A DNA stretch of 64,000 nt. It comes from Ancistrus triradiatus. Its lineage: Eukaryota > Chordata > Actinopteri > Siluriformes > Loricariidae. This document shows positions 12,481 to 25,043 of this stretch, piece by piece (within the stretch, counting starts at the first letter, position 1; every line of letters starts with the position of its first letter). Where the stretch lies: NCBI GenBank assembly GCA_025084515.1, contig JAJAGP010000083.1, positions 271,665-335,664 on the forward strand. The letters are read 5' to 3'. A model generated the notes under the pieces. That model did not search any database. It worked only from the letters and a program-made list of their open reading frames with translations, and was not told the DNA's origin. The position numbers and the translations under genes were made by a program.

Positions 12481-14220
12481 TATAATATCACCCTAGGCTT
12501 GCTCAGTTAGGACTGTGGGTCTAGATATTTCTAAAGCTGCTTTGAGATCATGCAACACGCTATATAAATGAATTTGACTTTATTTACCTGGACAGTCATT
12601 AAAAACATTTCACTGCAAGCTGTAGTTTGTGTGAGGCAAAAAAGTATTTAGTCAGCCACTGATTGTGCAAGTTCTTCTACTTAGAAAGGTGAGAGAGGTC
12701 TGTAATTTTCATCATGGCTACACTTCAACTATGAGAGACAAAATGAGGAAAACAAATCCAGGAAATAAAGAATTTAATTGTAAATTATGGTGGAAAATAA
12801 GTATTTGGTCAATAACAAAAGTACAACTCAATACTTTGTAACATAACCTTTGTTGGCAATGACAGAGGTCAAACGTTTCCTGTGAGTCTGCACCAGGTTT
12901 GCACACTGTAGCTGGTATTTTGGCCCATTCCTCCATGCAGATTTTCTCTAGAGCAGTGATGTTTTGGGGCTGTTGCTGGGCAACACGGACTTCACAAATT
13001 TTCTATGGGGTTGAGGTCTGGAGACTGGTTAGGCCACTCCAGGACCTTGAAATGCTTTTTATGGAGCCACTCCTTTGTTGTCCGAGCGGTGTGTTTGGGA
13101 TCATTGTCATGCTGGAAAACCCAGCCACGTTCCGTCTTCAGTGGAACTGATGGAAGGAGATTTTGGCTTAAAATCTCACAATACATGGCCCCGTTCATTC
13201 TTCTCTTAAGACGGATCAGTCGTCCTGTCCCCTTTGCAGAAAAACATCCCCAAAGCATGATGTATCCACCCCCATGCTTCACAGTAGGTATGGTGTTCAT
13301 GGGATGCAACTCAGCATTCTTCTTCCTCCAAACACGACGAGTTGAGTTTTTACCAAAAAGTTCTATTTTGGTTTCATCTGACCACATGATATTCTCCCAA
13401 TCCTCTTCTGGATCGTCCATATGTTCTCTGGCAAACTTCAGACGGGCCTGGACATGTACTGGCTTAAGCAGGGGGGCACGCCTGGCACTGCAGGATCTGA
13501 GTCCCTCTCGACGTAGTATGTTACTGATGGTAGCCTTTGTTACTTTGATCCCAGCTCTCTGCAGGTCATTCATCAGGTCCCTCCGTGTAGTTCTAGCATT
13601 TTTGTGTGGGGCCCCAGATCGAGGGAGATTATCAATGGTCTTGTAATGTCTTTAATTTTCTTACAATTGCTCCCCCAGCTGATTTATTCACACCACCTGC
13701 TTGCCTATGGTAGATTCACTCTTCCCAGCCTGGTGCAGGTCTAAAATTTTTTCCTCCTGGAGTCCTTTCGACAGCTCTTTGGTCTTGGCCATGGTTGAGT
13801 TTGGACTCTGACTGTTTGAGGCTGTGAAACAGGTGTCTTTTATACAGATAACGACGAAGTCAAACAGGTGCCATTAATACAGTTAATGAGTGGGAGGATT
13901 AGAAATAGCTTCTTAAAAAAAAAGTTACAGGTCTGTGAGAGCCTGAAATCTTGCTTGTTTTGTGGGTGACCAAATACTTATTTTCCCCTCCATGAATATA
14001 CATTCAATTCTTTAAAAATCCTACAATGGGTTTTCCTAGATTTTTTTTCTTTTCTCTTCATTTGTCTCTCATAGTTGAAGTGTACCTATGATGAAAATTA
14101 CAGACCTCTCTCATCTTTCTAGTAGGAGAACTTGCACAAGTGGCTTGACTAAAATACTGTGGCTGACTAAATACTTTTTTCCCCATTGTATGTGACAAAT
14201 AAAATCGCAATCTAAATCTG

Positions 14221-14278
<58 letters not shown>

Positions 14279-17200
14279 ATATATATTATATATTATCTTA
14301 TTATGTAAGCTTTTTTAAGTAAAGGCAGCTTGTCTTTTGTGTGTTGTGTCTTTTCCGGTGTAGGAGAGAGGTGTACCGGATCCTGAAGGCAGAGGGGATT
14401 CAGCTTCCACGCTATGCTGTTCTAAACAGAGACCCATCAAGACCAGAAGGTTTGTGTTATGGTTTAAGTTGCTGTTGCTATGCTAATCAGGATCTGCTTT
14501 TTTTTCCTGAGTTTTGCCTGGATTTGTGCCTTCTTTTAAAGAAATGACAATGGAATATTTATTTAGGAACTCTTTAGCGAGCAGAGATTTTGCCAGCACT
14601 TTTAAAGTGTATTTATCAGGCCTTTCTCAATATCTAATGAGTGTCCTCGCTGCCTCACTATGTCAAGTTTTCTAACCAACAATGGACCCCTGGGGCTTTT
14701 ACTGGGGCTCTAACCCCGAATGTTTTGAATACATCCCCGGATATAATTTTTAGCTTTATACCTAGGATTATCTAATGTGACAGTACTGACTATTCTTCCA
14801 CTTGTAAATCAGATTTCATGAGGTACATCATCATGACTAGATTTGGACATGACGTAGAAGAGGAGCTCTTTTGTTATATTAAAGCCATTGACCTTTTCAG
14901 TCCCACTTCCTCTGTTTGCTTTCAGCCATAAATTCATAAATGTTCCACCTACAGTTTGGTCTTTGCATTAATGGTGCTTATTTTTTCAGACCTTTGAAAA
15001 TAACTGCTTTTTCCATGCACTTGCTTTTTACATTGTGCAAAAAACAAAATGGGTAGTAATTGAGTGTGCTGGGGTCTTTCGTGCAGCTTAAGGTCTTGTC
15101 GATCTTTGTGTCCGTGGTAACGGCTGGAGCCATGGCAACATCTGTCATGTATTTTGCTCCCTCCAGCCTGTGATGTGCTTTTTGAGTTTAGCTTTCCGTA
15201 CTGTAACAGAGCAGTAAGATGAATGCCTTTCTCTGCCAGCTCTTGCCATTGCTTTTTGATTGGGACCCTCTCTCTTTCTTCCACAAACTCAACATTGCTA
15301 AAGCCATAAACACTGACTGCTTCAACTAATTCAGTGTTTCTCAATCCTGGTCGTGGAGCCCCACCGCTTTGCATGTTTTAGTGTTTTCCTGCTCCCAACA
15401 CACCTGATCCAACTACTCAGCTCATGAACAAGCCCATTATTGCGTTAAAGTGGGTGTGTATAAACAGGAGAAGCACTAAATTGTGCAGAGCGGTGGGGCG
15501 CCAGGACCCGGATTGAGAAACACTGAACTAATTTCAAATTCAGGCCCCGTTGTCTCCAAGTCCATCACATTAATCCAGTGGAATGAAGAGGAATACTGAT
15601 GAGTCAGGGATGTGTCCTGTTTCCACAGTGATGTCTCAAAGCAGATCTTTTTCATCTTTATCATGAAAAGCACTGAGAACATGGGATATACAGGCTTCAC
15701 TGACCCTGTTCATGTCAATGCCAAAACAACCCTTATTAATAAGGGTGTTTAGTAAACATGTGTTGGCTTGCGTTCTGGACCTGTCTCATGGGAATTTAAA
15801 AGTAGGAGATCTTTAAAAAAGCCAATGTGGGCAATTTGTATGAAAATGGAGAGGCACTCCACTGCTTATCAAGTATGTTGGTATTTATGGCTGAAAGCAC
15901 GGTACTGAGCCAGAACAGCTAAGCTCTGCTTGGGCTGCTCTCTTGCTGTCTGCAGCATGTTACTCCAAGAAATGACTGCTAGTCTTTGACTTCAATGAGC
16001 ATTCTTTAGTCAAGCTGTTAGCTAGTGCCGGAGTGGGATTGCTTAGCTTGTTCTCATGTGCTTACAACGGCTTAAATGACTGAAGGGATTACATGGTTGA
16101 TACGAGAACACACATGCCTTTCACTTTGTTTCAGTAAAACTATTCTGTTTGATTATTTCTACATATACAGTACGACGCAAAAGTCGTGTCCACCATTGTA
16201 ATTGTTGTTTTAGCAATGGTGTAACGACCAATATAATACATAACAGAATGGCTTCTGCAGGCAGCAGGGTTTTTCAGACTGTAGAGATGATCTTGAAGTG
16301 TAAGGGGAGATCACACTAAATACTGTAGCATGTTTTTGTCTGATTTTTCTGGTTATATTCTAATAAATAGTCATGGTCTCTAATTATAATTATACATGGT
16401 CATTACCGTTGCTAACACAACAAATCTAATGGTGACTTGGTGGCCTAAGACTTTTGCACAATATTGTATGTTGATAAAAGTCATCCTTATCATGTGTTGC
16501 TCACTTTTGTCGTCATCATCATGATGAACTGGGGACTGTGGTAGCCTAGCGGTTAAGGTACTGGACCCTGGCCCAGAAGGTCCTGGGTTCAAATCCCACC
16601 TCTGCCAAGCTGCCACTGTTGGGTCCTTGAGCAAGGCCCTTAACCCACAATTGCTTGGATTGTAAAACTGTATCAATTGTAAGTCGCTCTGGATAAGGGC
16701 ATCTGCTAAATGAACTAGTCTAGGTTGCATAACCAAATATTACCATGTGTATCACTAACCAACAGACTGACTCCTCGGACTGCTCTGTCACTGAAGACAT
16801 TTTTTGTTTTACTGGTTGTTGTCTGTGTTTGGGACCAGAGTTGGAGTACATTTACAGCATTTAGCAGACGCCCTTATCCAGAGCGACTTACAGTTGGTAC
16901 AATCTTACAATCCAAGCAATTGTGGGTTAAGGGCCTTGCTCAAGGAGCCAACAGTGGTAGCTTGGCAGAGGTGGGATTTGAACCCTGGATCTTCTGATCC
17001 ATAGTCCAGTACCTTAACCGCTAGGCTACCACAGGTCCCAGAAATTAAGGCACTGCTGGGATTCAGACCCAGGATCTCCTGTTTACTAGACAGGAGCTTT
17101 AACGAGCTAAGCCACAGCGCCCGGAGTATTTACACTATATAGACAAAGGTTTGTGGACACCCAAAACTTACATCCATAACATGAGTAATAGTGTAGCATT

Positions 17201-20200
17201 TGCCCCACCTTTGCTGCTACAAGAAGCAAAAGGGCTTTCCACTAGATTTTGGAGCATGACTGTAAGATGGCTACTTCCAGCAGGATAACTCGCTTTGTCA
17301 TAAAGCTCAAATCATTTCAAACTGGTTTCTTGGCCACAGTCACCAGAGCTCAATCCAATAGAGCACCTTTGGGATGTGGTGGAACGGGAGATTTCGCAAC
17401 ATGGATGTGCAGCCAACAATTCTGCAGCTGCTGCATGATGCTGTCATGTCAATGTGGAGCAAAATCTCTGAGGAACGTTTCCAGCATTTTGCTGAATCTA
17501 TGCCACGAATTAAGGCAAAAGGGATCCAAACCGAAACTAGCAAGGTGTACCTAATAAAGTGAGTTGTGTGTCTTGTATAAATAGAGGTCCATGTCTAGGG
17601 TGACCAGACGGGTGAACACACAGCGGGTGAACACGGGTGAACATACAACCTATTTCATTATCAAAAATCTGGTCACTCTATCCATGTCACTTTGCTCTGT
17701 GTCTATAGTGTTGGACTTTCCACCCAACAGAATGCCAATTAGGATGTTGTTTGTTAGGTCCACCTTACTTCATCTGTTTCACTGACCACACTGAAGGTCA
17801 CTGTATGCCAGTTGAGGCTGTAACTCCATGGCCTTTGCGTTCAATCGAAATTGACTGCAATTTTAAAGCAGTCTGTTATTTTTCGCTCTTTTCTTTAATG
17901 CCTGTCAGTATAGTATTAGACTACTTTTCCTCCACTTTATGCACATAAAATAACTAAAGGAAAATAATTGTAAAATGCCATGTTTAGATTTTACAGTTAC
18001 TACAATGGCTCAGTATCAGTTATTATCCAGCTCTGATAGTTCATGGTATAAAGAATTCAGTACAACATCTTGTGTTTTGCTTGCTTTTTGAACGTCATTT
18101 TTCTGTCTGTGACTATATAATCATAATAAATTAGATTTTACGCTTCACTTGGAAAGACGTTCCTTTATGCATAAGAAGAATACATTTGCTTTCACTGTTC
18201 ACATAACAGTAGTAATAATGGACAGAATAAAAACTGGGCTTAACTGATTCATATGAAACTCCCATTTCCCTGCATATGTAGATGGAAGTGTTATACCAGG
18301 CCGTGCTCGCAGCCACAATTGAAGTGAAAGCATTGTTTCTTATCTCTTGCCCCAACCTGGGTTTGGTTAACACGTATACATTTGCTTTTCAGCATCTAAT
18401 ACAATATAATAATTTGCGGTATCTAACGTGCACATGATGTGTTTTATGTGCTTGTAGAATGTAACCTGGTTGAGGGAGAGGACCACGTGGAGGTGAATGG
18501 AGAAATTTTTCAGAAGCCTTTCGTAGAAAAGCCAGTGAGTGCCGAGGACCACAATGTGTATATCTATTACCCCACGTCTGCAGGAGGAGGCAGCCAGCGG
18601 CTCTTTCGCAAAGTTAGAACACACCCTCATGCACATGCTTAACTGCTAGTCATAGACTCTTCTGTTCTTTAATATAAAAGGATGCCTGTAATTACGGTCA
18701 TAATACGTACCTGTACCGCATGTACTTGCTTTTTTTTGGTAATGTCTCCTCATGTTCTCCTTATTTGCAGATTGGCAGCAGAAGTAGTGTCTATTCCCCG
18801 GAGAGCAGCGTCCGAAAAACAGGCTCTTACATCTACGAGGAGTTCATGCCGACAGATGGGACTGATGTGAAGGTTGTGTGTCTGTGTGTCGGTCCCCATG
18901 GGGAAAAACTTGTTTGTTTTTTTTTATTACAGAAACTCAACTTTTTTTTGCAACAGACTTGTTTAGGTTACTAAGGTGTAATTAGCTACAGTAGTTATTA
19001 TGTCAATGGAAAGCCCCCACAAAGATGGTGAAACAAACGTATGTGTGTGTGTGTGTGTGTGTCCCTCAGGTTTACACTGTGGGTCCAGACTATGCTCACG
19101 CCGAGGCTCGTAAATCACCTGCTTTGGATGGAAAGGTGGAAAGAGACAGTGAAGGAAAGGAGGTTCGCTATCCTGTCATCCTCAACGCCAGAGAGAAGCT
19201 CATTGCATGGAAAGTCTGTCTGGCCTTTAAGGTGAGCACACGAGGTGAACTTGATCTCTCCATCTCGAGAACATTACATTTGAACCCATTACCCAAGTTC
19301 ATTATCTAGTCATTATCTAATCAGGCTCACTGAGAGCTGAGTGCATGGATGAAGGATGAGTTACAGGTACTGTGACAGTGTTAGTACTGTATATAAAAAT
19401 AGCTCAGTCACAGCATATAAATAATATAGTATTTTTAGTGTGCTGTCAAGATGTCGTCCTTAAAGCAGTGATGTCTTTAGTCCTAGTCATACACCGATAG
19501 TTGTACATGGGAAGCTGGGGATAGTTCACTGATGTATAGATGTTTCTAGTTGGTTATATCAGTATATCAGCCTCTTGCATTTTTCTGCCATGCCGGAAAT
19601 ATTCCAGGTACAAATCCCTGCGGTTTTCTACTCACTCATGGGCACCAGTTCATTATAGGACAAATGTGCATCCACACACACACACTTTCTCTATCTCTCA
19701 CTTACTAAGTCACTCACTCACTCACTCTAGGACACCTTCAAGATTCCAGTTTACTGGACACATCTCTGAAAACCCAAAAGAAACCCATGCAGACATGGAG
19801 AGAACATGCAAACTCCACACAGGCCGGCTAGTATAGACTTATTTGGAGTTTTACAGACAGTTGTTGCCTCTATCGTTAGAATTAAGGGTGTCAATTTAAC
19901 ACATTAATAATGGATAATATTTCAATGCCGATCATTTTTCCCCCCTTATTCACATTTCACTGACCCTGTGAAGGAAACGTGGTTTTGTGAGCCCTTTCAT
20001 ATTTTCTGTACCTGCATAATTATGACCTAAAACATTGTCAGAAGTTCTAAAAGTAAGAAAGATAAAGTTAACACAGTTGAACAGATGAACAAATTATTGT
20101 ACTTGATCATTTATTTATTGAGGAATGCCACTGTGTAGGGTGCTCAGTGATGTCTGAGAGCAGATTCCATCCTATAGACACTAACACACACTTAACAGCT

Positions 20201-23200
20201 TGCACATGCTATGTATGACACATAATCAAATTAATATTTGGCATTAAAACTTATCGTTCTGGTAACAGAGACGCATTTGCACCCCTCTGTCAGAGAAAGC
20301 ACAATAAAAGATGAGACATGATGAAAGTAATGTTGATGAATTGTTGATAAGTAACACGTGCATTATGGTGAAGCTTGGAAAGTATAGAGATATAAGGGTA
20401 AATGTATTGATTTAACCTATTTATTTACAATAGGTTACTTATGGACTGTTAAGGACTGTTTTCACTCAGCTATTTAATATATGGTGAAGCTACAATAGAG
20501 CATTTTTATTTACAATTTTAAACGTATATTCCTAGTAGATTGTTTTAAATGCAGGGGACTAAAGGTTTTAATTAAAAAACATATTCAAGAAAATGTGCAT
20601 GGTATACAATTCAGAAAATAAAAAACTGTGTGAATTGTGAGCAGAATGTATTACACCCCTCAAAAATACATTACAGTATAAGAAAAGTCATGATCCAGCA
20701 CAACGATCCTGCTTTGTAGGAAATGGAAACCTACCAGAGACTTACTCGTAACTAATTCATAGCTGTTTGGAGGCCAGTCTCACTGAGGAGAGCACAGTCA
20801 GACTTGATTACAGACGTCAACCATGAGTTCCTGTTACCATACGACAAGCTTTCACTGTTTTCAGTTACTTTCGCTAATATGATTTTGACTTGCCGTCCCC
20901 GTTGTACTATAAACATGCTCTGCTTTCTTTACTGACAGCAAACAGTGTGTGGGTTTGACCTGCTTCGTGCTAACGGCCAATCATATGTCTGTGATGTGAA
21001 TGGCTTCAGCTTTGTGAAGAACTCCATGAAGTATTATGATGACTGTGCAAAAATTCTGGGGTACGATACATTTTAATGTAAAGGTTTTCATTTTAATGAT
21101 CTTAGTATTCAGAGTATTAATTCCTCGTAGCTATTGCTGACTGCGCTTACTAGTGATACAGCAGGAACATCTAACAGGGGGTCGTTGTATTAATGGGAAC
21201 AAGACTGTTTAAACCCTTGGGTGGATAGCATATCACTGGCAACAGCAGTCAAAGCACCTCGGCTTTTTGTCTCTGTATCTCTCTATGTATTCAAATAAAA
21301 CAAGGGGTGGTAGTCTTACAAAGCTATGCAATCTTTGAGCTCTCTAATCTAATGAAATGAAATTGATCATGATGTCATTTTAATCAGACTCGAGGTCCGA
21401 TCCGGTTAGTGTGGATTAGAACTGTGATGAGTTTTTTAGTAGGTTACCTTTAAAGCCGAAAAGTCTGTGGTAATCATCTGAAATCAAGAGTCCAAATGTC
21501 ACACAGTCTCTGAAATCTTTTTCTCATTATGCTGTGCAGAAATACTTTAATGTGAATATAATGCTTTTTTTTCCCTTCAGGAATATCGTCATGAGAGAAC
21601 TGGCACCTCAGTTCCAGATACCATGGTCTATCCCTCTGGAAGCAGAGGACATTCCCATAGTTCCCACCACCTCAGGAACAATGTACGTCCTTCATCGTAC
21701 TATAAGGAATTTAGAACAACATTGCCAAAAGAGTGCATCAGCTTATACAACATATCCAAATGTATGTGGACACCCAAGCATCAAATCCATATTAGATAGT
21801 GAACATCTGATTCTAAAACCACTGGCATTAAATTGGATTTGCCCCTCCCTTGATGAATATAGGGATTTGTTTTGAAACTGCCACAGTAGCATTGGTAAGT
21901 TTAAGCACCTCTTTTATGTGATAGTGATCTCCATTCCAGTTTATCCCGAAGGTGTTGGGTGGGCTTAAGGTCAGGGTTCTGTGCCTCTTTATCTATCTCT
22001 CTTTGTGCATAGAGGATTATGTGGCCAAAAAGCTAGGGGTGAAACGATGCAGCATGTCACGGTGCAAAAATGTCACACTGTGCATAGTAGAGATGTCCAG
22101 GTTCACATGCATGCTGTTTATTGCGCCATCTGATGCAGTTGTGTTTTGTGAGCACAAGGGGGCAATCCTGTGACATTCTCCCACACATGTTAAGTGTATA
22201 TAATGTAATACACATTATTTAGAATGTAGTCCAGGTATATAAAAGGAACATTCTCACTCCGGTTATTTAATGTAGCTATGAAGCTGAAAAGAAGCTACAA
22301 TAGAACATTTTATTTACAATTTAAAACTGTTTCTAGTCATTTATTTTACTTGCTAGGGAAGTTTTTTTTTGCACTGTTTACAACTCAGAAGGGGGAAAAA
22401 AAAGAATCATAAGAAAATTGAATCATGAACTTCGTGAGAAGAGTGTATTTTTCTGAACTGCCACTTGCTGCAGATTTTCTGGAATGCCAGTGTACAGTCT
22501 GGCACGGGAAGTTTTGAAAAAGAACTCGCGTATATTAATGCCGGCCTACACACAGAGTCCGAAACAGACGGACTGTGACACTGTAAAATGTTTAATCGGA
22601 GCCTGTTCTAATTTCTCTTTGTTCAGATGTGTTAAAATCAGGCTGACCAATCAGAGCTTGGTCTTCAGGCAGATCAGCTCATATGAGCTTATATGACGAG
22701 CAACACGCTGACTATAAAACATGGATATTAAAATAACATGGATAAAGAAAATAAGTAGAAGGGCTGGGAATGATGGTGAAATCCTCACAGTGGCTATGTG
22801 GAACCATTTTCTTGTTTGTCTAAGTGTGTTCCAGTCTGTTTATGCCCACAAAAACACAAACCATAGCTTCCTGCACTAATCTCAAGTGTTTAGACAAAAA
22901 ACGTAGCGCACTTGATTGTTTAGTTGAAGCCAACTCCAGTCTAAAGGAAATGACTGATTGGTAGTTTTAATAATATTGTTCCTTTTTCAAGTTATCAAAA
23001 TATTCAATAATATTGATTATCGACCCAAGCCTACAAACTGCTACTAATTAGAAGGGGTGTCTACATACTTTTGTTATTATTATGTTATTATTGGTTATTA
23101 TTATTACTTTAAACCAGACAGAATCCACTATTTCTGTGGTGTATTGTGTCATTGTCAATGTGAAAAGTGAGCTTTGTGAATTGTTAGGATGGAGCTGAGA

Positions 23201-24976
23201 TGTGTGATTGCTGTGATCCGACATGGAGACAGAACTCCCAAGCAGAAGATGAAAATGGAGGTTCGCCATCAGAGGTATCGATCGTTCTTATTGTTTGACT
23301 CCTCATGTTGAATGATCATCATTTGAAAAGTCAACACGGTGCTGGGCTAGCAGCTGCTCCACCCTAGCACCCTTAGCAAAGTTGCCCAAGTTAAATTTAA
23401 GTAGGTTGTTGTAAGCCATTGTTTCTCTTTCAGATTTTTTGACCTCTTTGAAAAATACGAAGGCTACAAAAGTGGAAAGCTCAAGCTTAAAAAGCCAAAA
23501 CAACTGCAGGTGAAGTAATCTGTTTGAACTAGATTTGAAGGAAAGTCTGTGAATGAACTTTAATCATTTGGCTTGCCAAAGCCAGCTGACAATTGCTAAG
23601 TGGTTGCTACATGGTTGCTAAGCTATTGACAGCTGTGAGGAGATGCCATTTATTTTTTATTAAAGTGCGATATAACATGTAAAGTGCTAATGGGGTATAA
23701 TAGTTGTGGTAAAGGTGCCATTACTTTTGATTAGATGGAAATATAATGTATAAAGTCGTAATGGATTATAATAGCTTTGGTAGTGGTGCCATTACTTTTG
23801 GTTACAGTGAGATCTAACGTATGAAGTGATAATGGAGTATAATAGCTGTGGCAGGGGTGCCATTACTATTGATTAAAGTGAGATGTAATGTATAAAATGA
23901 TAATGGAGTATAATAGTTGTTATGGGGTACCATTACTTTTGACTAAAGTGAGATATAATGGAGTATAATAGTTGTTATGTACTTGGCTCCAGTACTTGAC
24001 TATAGTTCAGTTAGATGTCTAGAGGGTTATGGCTAAGGCTGATTAACTGTCCTGATATTTATGGTAGACTGACGTTTAGCTGTCTAGATGTATATGTCTA
24101 AGTATCATTAACTGTCCAGGTAGTTATGGCTAAATATCAACTGCCAAACCATAGCAGTAATCAAGCAGCACCTTAGGAGCCACCTGTGATACCTTATCAA
24201 CCACCTGTCAACAGCCTAGCAACCACTTACCGACAACTTAGCAAAACTTAGCAAAATGAAGATATGTAAAGTGAGCTATAATGTGTGTGGTGATTGATTA
24301 TAATAGGTGTGATGGGGTACGATCATTTTTGATTGAAGTGAGATATAACGTATGAAGTGCGTATACTTTTGACTGAAGGTAAGTTAGGGTGTACTCCCAC
24401 TAGGCAGTCTGTACCGCGCTCGGGCGAGACTGACCCCCAAAGCGTGGTTCGTGTGATCATTACAAATCGTGCTTTGCACTCTTGAAGAGGTGGGTTCACT
24501 GGAGTAAGGCGTGGCACGTGTATAGTTTGATCACGAATCGTGCTTGAGCACGGAAAACCGTGTCGGCTGCCTCCATAAAAATTGTATACATACAGCAGGA
24601 GAAGCCGAAAAACAGTGCTTCGCATAATCAGTACGTTTATTATAAGGCGCTGTGTGTCAGTGAACCCAAAATGAAACCAAAAAACACCAGAAAATAGGTA
24701 CAACCATGCAGTCTGTGTAAGAGCGTATCGTGATGACGAAAGCATGTCGGGGCGCATCGCATTAAGTGTAGTGTGAGTATACACAAGTAGGGAGGGGGAC
24801 GTACGTGCTCCAGCATGGTTCAAGCCAACCGGGCTCAGTCTGAGTACGCCCTTAGATGTCTAGATAGTTAAGGCTAAGGGACTTTAAATGTCCAGCCAGA
24901 TATTTACTGCAAACTGTCATATAGTTTTTTATAGATTTATATAGCTAAGGATAATTAGCCATCCTGATATAGATAG

Positions 24977-25043
<67 letters not shown>

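Noticed and set aside
13005..13646. 213-codon + strand open frame
   Set aside because: It is the antisense shadow of the Tc1 transposase read on the minus strand.
23644..23980. Regular repeats as a CRISPR-like array
   Set aside because: The units are contiguous and diverged without unique spacers, and the sequence is clearly eukaryotic.
24323..24823. 166-codon minus-strand open frame
   Set aside because: Falls in a MITE-like GC-richer insertion, with no recognisable domain or supporting splice signals.
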